A stretch of DNA of 64,000 nucleotides from Hyphomicrobium sp. (GCA_021732485.1 JAKFUV010000003.1:1-64000), one strand, 5' to 3'; counted from the first letter of the stretch, positions 1 to 8,706 are shown. Notes: generated by a model from the letters alone, not told the origin. Numbers and translations: made by a program.

Positions 1-93
1 ATGGATTACGATCTCGGATACATCGATCTCGAACAAAGGACACTGCAGCCCCTCGACAACCCGTTCGGCACGAGGTTGTTACCTATGTCTTAG
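1..93 (+). CDS. IS481-type transposase, C-terminal end (cut by window edge)
   Basis: An open frame enters from the left edge and stops with TAG at 91-93. The visible residues include the stretches YIDLEQ and LQPLDNPFGTRL, which is how many IS481-family integrase-core transposases end. Only about 30 residues are in the window, so the DDE catalytic core cannot be seen and I cannot tell whether the element is intact. The family assignment rests on recalled C-terminal sequence and is an inference. Confidence 0.6.
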   Translation: MDYDLGYIDLEQRTLQPLDNPFGTRLLPMS

Positions 94-120
94 GTACAAA
101 ATGTTTCCTATGTCTCCGGT
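1..120 (+). mobile_element. Right end of an IS481-like insertion sequence
   Basis: Just after and overlapping the transposase stop codon the heptamer CCTATGTCT occurs twice (82-90 and about 108-116), with one further related stretch between. Such repeated CTATGTCT boxes are typical of the termini of IS481-type elements. The outer border is approximate (about 120-125). The neighbouring tRNA-Arg gene begins (its 3' end) at 137, so the element sits immediately downstream of a tRNA gene. Confidence 0.55.
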
Positions 121-136
121 ATGGACAGACAGAAAT

Positions 137-213
137 TGGCGCACCCGGCAGGATTCGAACCTGCGGCCTCTGCCTTCGGAGGGCAGCACTCTATCCAGCT
201 GAGCTACGGGTGC
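137..213 (-). tRNA. tRNA-Arg (anticodon CCG)
   Basis: The minus strand folds as a complete cloverleaf: acceptor GCACCCG pairing with CGGGTGC, D-arm with AGCTCAGCTGGATAGAG, anticodon stem CTGCC/GGCAG with a seven-base loop carrying CCG, T-arm GGTTCGAATCC and an encoded CCA at 137-139. Anticodon CCG reads the arginine codon CGG. The 77-base length is normal. An IS end lies 17 bp beyond its 3' terminus. Confidence 0.95.
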
Positions 214-367
214 TAAACGCTCGGGCGTGATAGCGCATTCCCCGCTGCTCCGCAAATACGAGGTGCGGCATCGCAGGTGTGGAGAAGGCGCGGTGTGTTT
301 ACGGGCGCCTCACTCGCTCAGTCGTCCGAGATGCCATTAGAGCCAACGGATGGGCCGCGGCCATAAC

Positions 368-697
368 CTACTGGTGGCAAGGCCGCGCGGTGACGACGCA
401 CTTGGCTTGCAGAATTGCGCCCTTCTTGCAATCCCAGCGAACATTGCGAGCCTTGTCGAGATTGCCATACTGGTAGCCGTAGCGGTCGGTCGCAGCCGCC
501 TCGAAATTGTAGCGAGCAATGCGGCGCGCTTCCTTGGTCCCCGCGCCTAGCATGCCCGTCGACGTGGCGGTGGCTTCCAGCAGCGGCTTGCAGATATTGT
601 AGTTAGGTTTGCGTTTCGCTTCGGCGGTCTGTGGACCGGCAACGAAAACAATCGCTAAGGCCGCCATTGCGACGCCGAATACTTTAAATGGTGTCAT
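368..697 (-). CDS. Small exported protein, function unknown
   Basis: A 109-residue protein. I chose the ATG at 697 because a GGAGGA stands about seven bases upstream and the next residues (MTPFKVFGVAMAALAIVF, then AGPQTAEA) form a clear signal peptide with an AxA cleavage site near residue 25; the longer frame upstream lacks such features. The mature part is basic, with cysteines near the start, the middle and the end (the CVVTARPCH tail), which may form disulfides in the periplasm. I do not recognise a family. It is divergent from polA and convergent to nothing on its left except the tRNA. Confidence 0.7.
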   Translation of the reverse strand: MTPFKVFGVAMAALAIVFVAGPQTAEAKRKPNYNICKPLLEATATSTGMLGAGTKEARRIARYNFEAAATDRYGYQYGNLDKARNVRWDCKKGAILQAKCVVTARPCHQ

Positions 698-938
698 ACA
701 CCCGTCCTCCCCCGTCCAAATCATATCGACATGCCGAGGCCGCATGCATACGCGTGACGCATAGCCCTGGTGGGCGGACAAAGCCATGCCGCTGCAACAC
801 TGTCAACGAACCGGCCCTGGATCGGCCACACCGAAACAATATTCGCAAGGCGCTCTCGATCCCGGCACCTGTCGAAGCTCCGTTCGCTTGCCAACGACCT
901 GCTTTCCTTGCGGGTCGTTCTGCCTATAGTGCTGGCGC

Positions 939-3900
939 ATGAGCGAAAAAGCCGAAAAGCACGCGGAAAAGATCGCTACGACCTCGACCGTTCCTGATGG
1001 CGAGGCGGTGCCCGTCATGAAAGGTAGCCACGTCTACCTGATCGATGGTTCGGGCTACATTTTTCGCGCCTTCCATGCCTTGCCGCCACTGACTCGGCCC
1101 TCCGATGGGCTGCCGGTCGGCGCAGTGCACGGCTTCTGCCAGATGCTGTGGAAGCTGCTGAATGAAAGCAAAGCCAGCGAGGCGCCGACACATCTCGCAG
1201 TCATATTCGACGCTGGCCGCCTGACGTTTCGCAACGACATTTATCCGCAATACAAAGCCCAACGGCCGCCACCGCCCGAAGAGCTCGTGCCGCAATTTTC
1301 GCTGATCCGTGACGCTGTCCAAGCGTTCAACGTCGCGTGCGTCGAGCAAGACGGTTTTGAAGCCGACGATCTGATTGCCACCTACGCGCGCCAGATCGTC
1401 GAAGCCGGTGGTGACGCCACCATCGTGTCGTCCGACAAAGATCTGATGCAGCTCGTTCAGCCTGGCGTCGTGATGTTTGACGGCATGAAAGCCAAGCGCA
1501 TCGGCCGCGATGAAGTCATCGAAAAATTCGGCGTACCGCCTGAAAAGGTCGTCGATGTACAGGCGCTCGCAGGCGACAGCGTCGACAACGTGCCGGGTGT
1601 TCCGGGCATCGGCATTAAGACCGCCGCCGAGTTGATCATCGCCTATGGCGATCTCGATACGCTGCTGGCGAACGCCGGCGATATCAAGCAGCCCAAGCGG
1701 CGCGAAAAACTGATCGAGTTCGCCGATCAAGCGCGGGTTTCCCGCCAACTCGTGCGTCTCAAGGATGATGTGCCCGTCGTCGTGGCGGTCGATCACTTCG
1801 GTGTTCAAGAGCCAAATCCGACCGCGCTGCTGACGTTCCTTCGCACCATGGAATTCAACTCGCTGACGAAGCGCATAGCAGAGGGCATGGGTGTCGAGGC
1901 CCCACCGCCGCTCGATGTTTCTGTGGGTGCGTCAGTTGCTAAGGGGCCGGCAGTTTCGCGCGATGCAGGTGCCGGGGATAATCAGATCGGTGCCCCGATC
2001 AGTGCCCCGATCAGTGCCATGGCGACGCCGCATGCCGCGATCGCTTTTGTTACCAGCGCGCTTGCCAAAACTCCGATCGACCGCAGCGCTTATGAAACCA
2101 TTACAACCACCGAGGCGCTATCGCGCTGGGTTAGCGATGCCACGGAAATCGGCCGCGTCGCTTTCGATACCGAAACCACGGGCCTCGATAGTCAGCGTGC
2201 GGACCTTGTCGGCTTTTCGCTGAGCGTTGCGCCGGGTCGCGCCTGTTACGTACCACTAGCGCATCGCGATGGGGCCAACGATCTGTTTGGTGGTGGCGGC
2301 TTGGCGGCCGGTCAACTGCCGTTGCGCGACGCGGTTGCTCTGCTGAAGCCGCTGCTCGAATCGCCCGGCGTTCTGAAGATCGGCCAGAACATGAAGTACG
2401 ATATGACGGTCATGGCCCGTTACGGCATCGCCATGGCCCCGATCGATGACACGATGCTGTTGTCGTATGCGCTCGACGGCGGACGAGGCGACCACGGAAT
2501 GGATGATTTATCCGAACGCCATCTGGCGCACACGTGCATTCCATTCAGCAGCGTAATCGGACACGCGCCCGGCGCCAAAAAATCCGACAAAACTTTTGCC
2601 GAAGTTCCAATTCCTCAGGCGTCCGAATATGCCGCCGAGGACGCCGACGTCACGCTGCGGCTGTGGATGAAACTGAAGCCGCGTCTTGCCGCCGAGCGCA
2701 TGACGACGGTTTACGAGACCTTAGAGCGTCCACTGGTTGCGGTGATCGCCGCGATGGAGCGAGCGGGCATTACGGTCGATCGGGCGATCCTGTCGCGCTT
2801 GTCGAGTACGTTTGCACAACGCGCGAGCCAGTTGGAAGAAGAGGTGTACCAACTCGCCGGACACAAATTCAATCTGGCGTCGCCAAAGCAGCTCGGCGAA
2901 TTCCTGTTCGATAATTTGAAGTTGCCAGGAGGCAAGAAAACCAAAACCGGGCAGTGGGAAACACGCGCTGGTCTTCTCGATGATCTGGCCGCCAATGAAG
3001 AGTTGCCGGACGATGCCCGCCGTCTGATCAACACGATGCTTGAGTGGCGGCAGTTGACCAAACTTAAATCCACATACACGGATTCACTGCCCGATTTCAT
3101 CAATCCCGAAACCGGGCGCATCCATACAAGCTATGCGCTCGCGGCGACGACAACGGGCCGCTTATCATCGTCCGATCCGAATTTGCAGAACATTCCGATC
3201 CGCACTAAGGAAGGCCGCGAAATCCGCACCGCCTTCATCGCCGAGGCTGGGAATACGCTGGTCTCCGCCGACTATTCGCAGATCGAATTGCGGGTCCTGG
3301 CCCATGTCGCTGATATTCCGCAGCTCAAGAAAGCCTTCGCCGCCGGCCTCGACATTCACGCCATGACAGCCTCAGAAATGTTCGGCGTGCCGGTGAAAGA
3401 CATGCCGGCGGATGTGCGCCGCCGTGCCAAGGCGATCAATTTTGGCATCATCTACGGAATCTCCGCGTTCGGTCTGGCCAATCAGCTCGGCATTTCCAGA
3501 GAGGAAGCGGGCGACTACATCAAGACCTACTTCCAGCGATTTCCCGGCATTCGCGACTACATGGACGCAACAAAGAAAGCGGCGCACGCGCAGGGGTATG
3601 TCGAAACCATTTTCGGTCGGCGCATTCATTATCCGGAAATCAACACGAAGAACCCATCGATGCGCGGATTTCTTGAGCGCGCCGCCATCAATGCGCCGAT
3701 CCAAGGCTCGGCCGCGGACATCATTCGCCGCGCCATGATCCGCATGCCGGATGCGCTGGCCCGCGCCAAGTTATCGTCGGCGAAGATGCTATTGCAGGTG
3801 CACGACGAACTCGTGTTTGAAACGAAAATTGACGACGCCGCCCGCCTCATCACGACAGCGCGTCACGTCATGGAGACGGCCAGCGAGCCCGCACTGAAAC

Positions 3901-3959
3901 TTTCGGTGCCAATCCATGTCGACGCCAAGACGGCCCGGAACTGGGACGAGGCGCACTAG
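939..3959 (+). CDS. polA: DNA polymerase I
   Basis: Repair and Okazaki-fragment polymerase of 1006 residues with all three activities. Residues about 28-300 are the 5'-3' exonuclease (YLIDGSGYIFRAFHA start, QDGFEADDLIAT, DSVDNVPGVPGIG). Residues about 400-590 are a proofreading domain with intact acidic motifs: DTETTGLD near 410, GQNMKYD and YAAEDADVT. The polymerase has YSQIELR near 776, RRRAKAINFGIIYG and VHDELVFE near 953. The first linker holds a 12-base triplet repeat (see findings). The ATG at 939 has only a weak ribosome site; the ATG at 1017, directly before the conserved domain, is the alternative. Monocistronic by context, with a DUF1993 gene 137 bp downstream. Confidence 0.97.
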   Translation: MSEKAEKHAEKIATTSTVPDGEAVPVMKGSHVYLIDGSGYIFRAFHALPPLTRPSDGLPVGAVHGFCQMLWKLLNESKASEAPTHLAVIFDAGRLTFRNDIYPQYKAQRPPPPEELVPQFSLIRDAVQAFNVACVEQDGFEADDLIATYARQIVEAGGDATIVSSDKDLMQLVQPGVVMFDGMKAKRIGRDEVIEKFGVPPEKVVDVQALAGDSVDNVPGVPGIGIKTAAELIIAYGDLDTLLANAGDIKQPKRREKLIEFADQARVSRQLVRLKDDVPVVVAVDHFGVQEPNPTALLTFLRTMEFNSLTKRIAEGMGVEAPPPLDVSVGASVAKGPAVSRDAGAGDNQIGAPISAPISAMATPHAAIAFVTSALAKTPIDRSAYETITTTEALSRWVSDATEIGRVAFDTETTGLDSQRADLVGFSLSVAPGRACYVPLAHRDGANDLFGGGGLAAGQLPLRDAVALLKPLLESPGVLKIGQNMKYDMTVMARYGIAMAPIDDTMLLSYALDGGRGDHGMDDLSERHLAHTCIPFSSVIGHAPGAKKSDKTFAEVPIPQASEYAAEDADVTLRLWMKLKPRLAAERMTTVYETLERPLVAVIAAMERAGITVDRAILSRLSSTFAQRASQLEEEVYQLAGHKFNLASPKQLGEFLFDNLKLPGGKKTKTGQWETRAGLLDDLAANEELPDDARRLINTMLEWRQLTKLKSTYTDSLPDFINPETGRIHTSYALAATTTGRLSSSDPNLQNIPIRTKEGREIRTAFIAEAGNTLVSADYSQIELRVLAHVADIPQLKKAFAAGLDIHAMTASEMFGVPVKDMPADVRRRAKAINFGIIYGISAFGLANQLGISREEAGDYIKTYFQRFPGIRDYMDATKKAAHAQGYVETIFGRRIHYPEINTKNPSMRGFLERAAINAPIQGSAADIIRRAMIRMPDALARAKLSSAKMLLQVHDELVFETKIDDAARLITTARHVMETASEPALKLSVPIHVDAKTARNWDEAH

Positions 3960-4096
3960 GCCGTGGATTCATAATCTCGGAGCCAAAGCCGATTCGCATC
4001 ATGGTCCAGATCGCGACCGGGCTTGCCTTGCCGTTGTGGCCATCGCCATTGCACGACATGATCACGATGATTCAAATGGCTTGAAAGAGGAAGGCG

Positions 4097-4663
4097 ATGC
4101 GGACATCACTCTACGACCTGAGCGTTCCGACCTTTCTGCAGACGGCAAGAGCCGTCGGAGGATTTCTTGACCGTGCGACGAGACATTGCGGCGAGACTGG
4201 CGCCGATCTGGAAGAAATCGTAACGGCTCGCCTCGTCCCCGACATGGCGCACTTTCATTTTCAGATCGAAGCCCTGACGCATCATGCCGTGTGGGGGATC
4301 GAGGCTGCGAAGACCGGCGTGTTCGCTCCACCGCCTCTGGTCGGCGCGATGCCTTTCGCCGACCTTCGGGCCGTGGTCGGCCAGGCCGTCACAACGTTGG
4401 AGTCGTTTTCTCCCGATGAAGTCAATAGTTGGTCCGGTAAGAATCTGGATATTGAAATATTTCAGCCGCTCGACGTCGACAATGCCACGACTTCGAGCTG
4501 GGTCCCGCGGACAATGGCCTTCACGCCAGAAACCTTCCTCCTCTCATACTCGCTACCCAACTTCTTTTTTCATGCTGTGACCGCGTACAACATCCTGCGC
4601 ACGCGGGGCGTGCCGCTCGGAAAATACCATTTCCAGGGACGTTTGCGCACCAATTCATTCTGA
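4097..4663 (+). CDS. DUF1993 family protein
   Basis: A 188-residue soluble protein beginning MRTSLYDLSVPTFLQ, with a histidine at FHFQIEALTHHAVWG and the conserved C-terminal stretch LPNFFFHAVTAYNILRTRGVPLGKYHF. This pattern matches DUF1993, a DinB-like helical fold whose biochemical role is not established. The start has a good ribosome site (AAAGAGGAAG, then six bases to ATG). It follows polA in the same direction but the 137-bp gap leaves co-transcription open. Confidence 0.85.
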   Translation: MRTSLYDLSVPTFLQTARAVGGFLDRATRHCGETGADLEEIVTARLVPDMAHFHFQIEALTHHAVWGIEAAKTGVFAPPPLVGAMPFADLRAVVGQAVTTLESFSPDEVNSWSGKNLDIEIFQPLDVDNATTSSWVPRTMAFTPETFLLSYSLPNFFFHAVTAYNILRTRGVPLGKYHFQGRLRTNSF

Positions 4664-4749
4664 GTTGAAATTTGGTCTCCAGCAAAAGGACCGTTGCCGC
4701 TTGAACACCACGACCATCCTCTCGTCATGTGTTCACGCCCCCGAACGCT

Positions 4750-4855
4750 ATGCGGTAGAGCGGAGTGAGATCGGCGCTCTGGCCTTTTTCTTGGTCGCAT
4801 TTCTTGACGACGACCCGAAATCCACTTCGTCGGAACACGTCTTGAGCCGGCCATC
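4750..4855. repeat. Degraded copy of a dispersed Rhizobiales palindromic repeat
   Basis: The stretch shares GAGATCGGCGCTCT, TCGCATTT-TTGACGACGA and TCCACTTCGTCGGAA in the same order and spacing with the better preserved copy at about 39132-39237. The match is imperfect, so this is a decayed member. It lies in the 227-bp gap between the DUF1993 gene and the convergent mgtC-like gene. Confidence 0.65.
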
Positions 4856-4890
4856 GTCTCGCTATCGGTGCGATTGAGTGCGCACCGCGA

Positions 4891-5373
4891 CTAGCCACTG
4901 TCGCCGTGCGTCGCGTCATCGCTTGTTTGTGATTTTTTGGGGCCTGTATCGGGCTTTGGCAAGCCAATGAGCGCGACGACATAATCGGACAGCAGCACGC
5001 AGAGCGCCATAAACGTTGCAACGGCGGCAAGTCGCAATTCGCCAAGCCCGGCGAGCAGGCCGATTGCCGCCGTCAACCATATCGTGGCGGCAGTTGTCAG
5101 TCCTTTCACGTCGCGAGGACTGCTGTGCTGGATAATCACGCCTGCACCCAGAAAACCGATTCCGGTGACGATGCCTTGAGCGACGCGGCTGAATTCATCC
5201 GGACCACCACCTTTGACGGCGGCAACCACCGCTATGCACGAGCCCAAGCAAACGAGCGCCAGCGTTCTGTATCCAGCGGACATCTTGCGCCATTCGCGCT
5301 CAAGCCCGATTGCACCGCCGCAGACGAGTGCCGTCGTAAATCGTGCGATCATGTCGAGATCTGTCAAGGGCAT
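4891..5373 (-). CDS. MgtC/SapB family membrane protein
   Basis: A 160-residue inner-membrane protein with four to five hydrophobic segments. The family signature is plain: ARFTTALVCGGAIGLEREWR near the N-terminus, YRTLALVCLGS, then GIVTGIGFLGAGVI and GLTTAATIWLTAAIGL. MgtC proteins are linked to growth at low magnesium and in some pathogens to control of the F-type ATPase; SapB-type relatives are common in free-living bacteria and their task is less clear. The frame is open 58 codons further upstream, but that part is polar and unlike the family, so I place the start at the ATG at 5373. It lies 62 bp downstream of phaZ on the same strand and could be co-transcribed. Confidence 0.85.
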   Translation of the reverse strand: MPLTDLDMIARFTTALVCGGAIGLEREWRKMSAGYRTLALVCLGSCIAVVAAVKGGGPDEFSRVAQGIVTGIGFLGAGVIIQHSSPRDVKGLTTAATIWLTAAIGLLAGLGELRLAAVATFMALCVLLSDYVVALIGLPKPDTGPKKSQTSDDATHGDSG

Positions 5374-5434
5374 AGGCGACTGCTTTGAGACGTCATAGGA
5401 CCCTGCTGAGGGGCCGCTGAGGACCTCGTGCCCA

Positions 5435-6823
5435 CTATTCGCCGGCGGCAGGCGTGTGGTGCTTGCCGTTGGCGCCATTGAGCGCTCCGTTGGCTTTTTT
5501 AGCGTTTTTCCAATCCGGCGCCACGTCGGGCTCGGCCTTGAGCGCACGATACGGTTGCGGAATTCGCGTCGTGTCGCCGCCGGTCAGCCGCTTGTATTGG
5601 ATCGTGCGAATGAATTCGCGGATGCGCGGTTGGATTTCGGTGCGCCAGCGCGTGCCGTTGAAAACTCCGTAGTGACCGACGCCGGCCTGCACGTAGTGGA
5701 CTTTTTCATCGGCTGGAATCGACGGGCAAAGGTCATGAGCGGCTTCGGTTTGGCCAAGACCGCAGATGTCATCGCGCTCGCCTTCGACCGTCATCAACGC
5801 GGTTTTGCGGATCGCGCTGCAATCGACGAGTTCGTTGCGGTGGTACAGTTTTTTGTCGGGCAGCAGATGCTCTTGAAAAACTGTCTTCACCGTTTGCAAA
5901 TAGAATTCGGCGGTCAGATCCATGACGGCCAGATATTCTTCGTAGAAATCCTGATGCTGTTTGACGCTGTCGCAGTCGCCGGTGACGAGATTGTTGAACA
6001 ACTGGTTGTGAGCGTTCATGTGCCGCTCGAGGTTCATGGTCATGAAGCCTGTCAGCTGCATGAACCCCGGATAGACCGGCCGCATTAAGCCCGCGTGCGG
6101 GAACGGCACGGCGGAAATCACATTCTGCTCGAACCATTCAAGTGAGCGTTCGGCCGCGAGTTCGTTGACTTTGGTGGGGTTGCGGCGGGTATCGATCGGC
6201 CCCCCCATGAGGACCAGCGACGCCGGCTGGCTTTCATCGTTTCGCGCCGCCATCAAGGCGGTTGCGACGAGTGCCGGTACTGCCGGCTGGCACACCGCAA
6301 TGACGTGCGTATTCGTGCCGATGAATTTGATGAAATCGATGCAGTAATCGACGAAGTCGTCGAAATCGAACTTGCCGAGCGCCACCGGGACATTGCGGGC
6401 ATCGGTCCAGTCGGTGATGTAGACGTCATGCTCCGGCAGCATGGCTTGCACCGTGCCGCGCAGCAGCGTGGCGTAGTGACCCGACATCGGCGCGATAATC
6501 AGAACCTTCGGATCATAGCGCTTGCCCGTCGCGGTTTCCTCGCGGCCGAAGCGGACGAGATTGCAGAACGGCTTTGAAAGGACGATTTCCTGATGGATCG
6601 GAACCGTCAGAGCGGAGATCTTGACTTCCTTAATACCGAATTCTGGCTTGCCGTAGCGTCGCGTAATATTTTCGAAAACCTCGCAGGCGGCTCGCATGTT
6701 TTTGCCGGCCGTGGTGTGCCGCATCGGATTGAGCGGCCATTCAAGGGTGTGTCGCAGCGCTTGGACGCCGAATCGGACAGGGGACATGAACGCGTGGGCC
6801 ATTTCATAGGCGTAATAGTTCAT
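5435..6823 (-). CDS. phaZ: Intracellular polyhydroxyalkanoate depolymerase
   Basis: A 462-residue cytoplasmic enzyme that mobilises stored polyhydroxybutyrate. It has no signal peptide and starts MNYYAYEMAHAFMSPVR, typical of the Ralstonia PhaZ1 type. The nucleophile is a cysteine in the lipase-like box VCQPAVP (Cys178, matching Cys183 of R. eutropha PhaZ1). The GERDDICG and GVGHYGVFNG stretches carry the likely Asp and His partners. The C-terminal 50 residues are polar and low in complexity. A TGC/GCA-rich motif lies at 6916-6928, about 95 bases upstream of the start. A phasin-like gene sits 5.6 kb away. Confidence 0.92.
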   Translation of the reverse strand: MNYYAYEMAHAFMSPVRFGVQALRHTLEWPLNPMRHTTAGKNMRAACEVFENITRRYGKPEFGIKEVKISALTVPIHQEIVLSKPFCNLVRFGREETATGKRYDPKVLIIAPMSGHYATLLRGTVQAMLPEHDVYITDWTDARNVPVALGKFDFDDFVDYCIDFIKFIGTNTHVIAVCQPAVPALVATALMAARNDESQPASLVLMGGPIDTRRNPTKVNELAAERSLEWFEQNVISAVPFPHAGLMRPVYPGFMQLTGFMTMNLERHMNAHNQLFNNLVTGDCDSVKQHQDFYEEYLAVMDLTAEFYLQTVKTVFQEHLLPDKKLYHRNELVDCSAIRKTALMTVEGERDDICGLGQTEAAHDLCPSIPADEKVHYVQAGVGHYGVFNGTRWRTEIQPRIREFIRTIQYKRLTGGDTTRIPQPYRALKAEPDVAPDWKNAKKANGALNGANGKHHTPAAGE

Positions 6824-7128
6824 TGTCCGTCATCCCTTTGTTCTTGCTCGATCAACGCCCGAACATCGCGGCTTGGGACGCGTACTTTCTCAAGGCTTGG
6901 ACGCACGTCAGTTGATGCTGCACTGCGAGAGTATAATCTTATTGCGGGTGGCAACAATGCTCAATCGACATGACTGATGAACGCGCGTGTCGAAGCGGCC
7001 GGAAGGCGACAGTGGTGCCTGGCTACCGATTTGGAACTCGAACAAAAAGACTGGAACGCGACGGCTAGCTATCGGCCTAACGCGATCGAAGCCCCTCAAG
7101 CGTCGCTAGAGATGCGCTTAGTCGCACA
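6824..7128. other. Intergenic gap between phaZ and infA
   Basis: These 305 bases must hold the phaZ promoter on the minus strand. Apart from the TGC-rich motif at 6916-6928 and an AT-rich stretch around 6930-6942 (GTATAATCTTATT) I see no gene, RNA fold or repeat in it. Confidence 0.5.
6916..6928. promoter_or_regulatory. TGCTGCACTGC motif upstream of phaZ, possible PhaR-like operator
   Basis: The 13-mer TGCTGCACTGCGA lies about 95 bases before the phaZ start. PhaR, the PHA-responsive repressor of alphaproteobacteria, binds TGC/GCA-rich sites. A copy with one mismatch occurs at 30848-30860, upstream of the CoA-transferase gene. The link to PhaR is inference; chance is not excluded. Confidence 0.3.
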
Positions 7129-7422
7129 TCACCGTCCACCTGGGCGCCGTGGTGGGCCGCCAGGACGAGAACCACCGCCACCTTCGCTCTGGCCTGGACG
7201 CACGTCCTTATGGCGGAAATTGATGCGGCCTTTGGTCAGATCATACGGCGTCATCTCAACGGTCACCCGGTCACCGGCGAGAATTCGGATGCGGTTTTTT
7301 TTCATGCGTCCCGAGGTGTACGCAATGACCTCATGTCCGTTGTCGAGTTTGACGCGGCATCGGGCGTCGGGCAGCACTTCGTCCACCACACCCTCGAACT
7401 CTAGCATTTCTTCTTTGGCCAT
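7129..7422 (-). CDS. infA: Translation initiation factor IF-1
   Basis: An OB-fold factor that blocks the ribosomal A site during initiation. Residues 1-72 match IF-1 closely ([57 protein letters not shown]). The protein is 97 residues, about 25 longer than usual; the extra tail is rich in Gly, Pro and Arg and is probably unstructured. The ribosome site AGAGGA sits six bases from ATG. The cold-shock gene lies upstream on the same strand, separated by a strong terminator, so infA has its own promoter. Confidence 0.93.
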   Translation of the reverse strand: MAKEEMLEFEGVVDEVLPDARCRVKLDNGHEVIAYTSGRMKKNRIRILAGDRVTVEMTPYDLTKGRINFRHKDVRPGQSEGGGGSRPGGPPRRPGGR

Positions 7423-7505
7423 ACGGTCCTCTAAATCGTGCCGCGGTGTTTGGAGCTTCGGTCAATGGCTTGGATTGACGCGAACACCCGCGCGGTAAAC
7501 TTCGT

Positions 7506-7543
7506 CATAAGAAAAGCGGGGGGCAGACGCGTCTGCCCCCCGC
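7506..7543 (-). terminator. Rho-independent terminator of the cold-shock gene
   Basis: Positions 7516-7543 are a perfect 28-base palindrome (arms GCGGGGGGCAGAC and GTCTGCCCCCCGC), followed on the minus strand by TTTTCTT. It lies 23 bases past the csp stop codon and before infA. Confidence 0.9.
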
Positions 7544-7565
7544 AAGACTGGAGTGGTATCGAACT

Positions 7566-7772
7566 CTAAAGTGGGCGCAAATTCACGGCTGCGATTTTGC
7601 CATTACGACCACGTTCAGTTTCGAAATAGACTTTCTGCCCTTCGCGGAGCGACTGCAAACCCGCGCGCTCAACCGCCGAGATGTGAACGAACACGTCGTT
7701 ACCACCTTCTTCGGGTTGAATGAAGCCATAGCCTTTCTGACCATTAAACCACTTCACAGTGCCATTCGACAT
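7566..7772 (-). CDS. Cold-shock domain protein
   Basis: A 68-residue single-stranded nucleic-acid binding protein of the CspA family. RNP1 is KGYGFIQ and RNP2 is DVFVHIS, both intact. The start follows a clear GGAGG (TTTGGAGGCATTGG before ATG). A strong terminator follows, so it is a single-gene transcript. The minus-strand leader upstream is long and may fold, as in other cold-shock mRNAs, but I cannot demonstrate a thermosensor. Confidence 0.93.
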   Translation of the reverse strand: MSNGTVKWFNGQKGYGFIQPEEGGNDVFVHISAVERAGLQSLREGQKVYFETERGRNGKIAAVNLRPL

Positions 7773-8253
7773 CCAATGCCTCCAAAGCCAATAGGCGTCC
7801 TCCAGTTGAATTACCGAAGGCCATCAAATCGCGCGATGGAGACGTCTTAGGTCAGGCGGTAGCGCTGTCGAAGAGTAAGCCAAGGCGTGTTCGATGTGAC
7901 CTTTATGCCGTGGTTGCGGAGCGAACGCAAGAACGACGGAGGCTCTGACGGCAGCTTTCGATCGTCTCAGCGCCTTGATTTCGAGAGATAATCCGCATTA
8001 TCGTCTTGACGCCATTTGAAGCTCGCATGTGTACGACTGCACGCGAGCCCCTGATTTCTGCAACCAATATTATTAATAACGCACGCCGCCATAATCGGCC
8101 TGCACACAGTTCGCGATCGCCGATCGGTTTCAGCCACGCATGACGCCAGCTGACTGCGCCTGGTGCGTCGCCTGGACCTGAACCAGCAGACGAGAGTGCG
8201 TCGGCGGCGGCTGTCTATAAGCCGTCCGCCCATCGCCTGATGGATGGCTGATC
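7773..8253. other. Intergenic region upstream of the cold-shock gene
   Basis: About 480 bases between csp and the M15-type peptidase gene, both read leftwards. It should hold the csp promoter and leader. The only long open frame here overlaps the peptidase gene in another frame and has no protein-like composition. I see no tRNA or repeat. Confidence 0.4.
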
Positions 8254-8706
8254 TCAGCTGCGACCGCTGCTGCGGTTGAGCGCCACAAACCGTGCGCCAA
8301 CATCGACATGCACGTGATCCATATCGCGATAAGTCATGGTGCCGCCGGAATGGTGATTGGCAATCAGCCACTGCACCACGTCCTTCTTGCGGCCTGGAAC
8401 ACGAAAATCGATCGCTCGCCCTGATGCATGCTTGGACGGCCGGCCGGTTTTCGCAATGCGGGCGCCGGGACGGCAGGTCGAAATGATCTGGACATTTCCA
8501 AATCGCGACTTGATCCGTCCGAGCAGGTTTTTCGCCTCAGACGTCAAGCAGGCCGTGGAGGTCCCCCCGCCACTGGCTTTTCGGCTGGTCATGCTCCGAT
8601 ATTTCATTTTATAGCCACTGTCGCCTTGGTACGATTTCGCATTGGCCGCTACCGGAATGATAAGCGCCAAAATGCTGGCGACTACGGCGATCGAGCGTGT
8701 ACGCAT
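8254..8706 (-). CDS. Exported M15-type peptidase (D-Ala-D-Ala carboxypeptidase-like)
   Basis: A 150-residue protein with a signal peptide (MRTRSIAVVASILALIIPVAANA). The mature domain has the zinc-ligand pattern of peptidase M15_3/YcbK-like enzymes: SKHASGRAIDF gives a His and an Asp, and DHVHVDVG gives the last His. Such enzymes trim peptidoglycan stem peptides in the periplasm. A cysteine pair (ACLTSEA and ISTCRPG) may form a disulfide. The ribosome site GAGGAG is six bases from the ATG. Single gene by context. Confidence 0.85.
   Translation of the reverse strand: MRTRSIAVVASILALIIPVAANAKSYQGDSGYKMKYRSMTSRKASGGGTSTACLTSEAKNLLGRIKSRFGNVQIISTCRPGARIAKTGRPSKHASGRAIDFRVPGRKKDVVQWLIANHHSGGTMTYRDMDHVHVDVGARFVALNRSSGRS

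Noticed and set aside
924-1808. 294-codon frame opposite polA
   Set aside because: It is antisense to a strongly conserved gene and shows no protein family; long antisense frames are expected in GC-rich genes.
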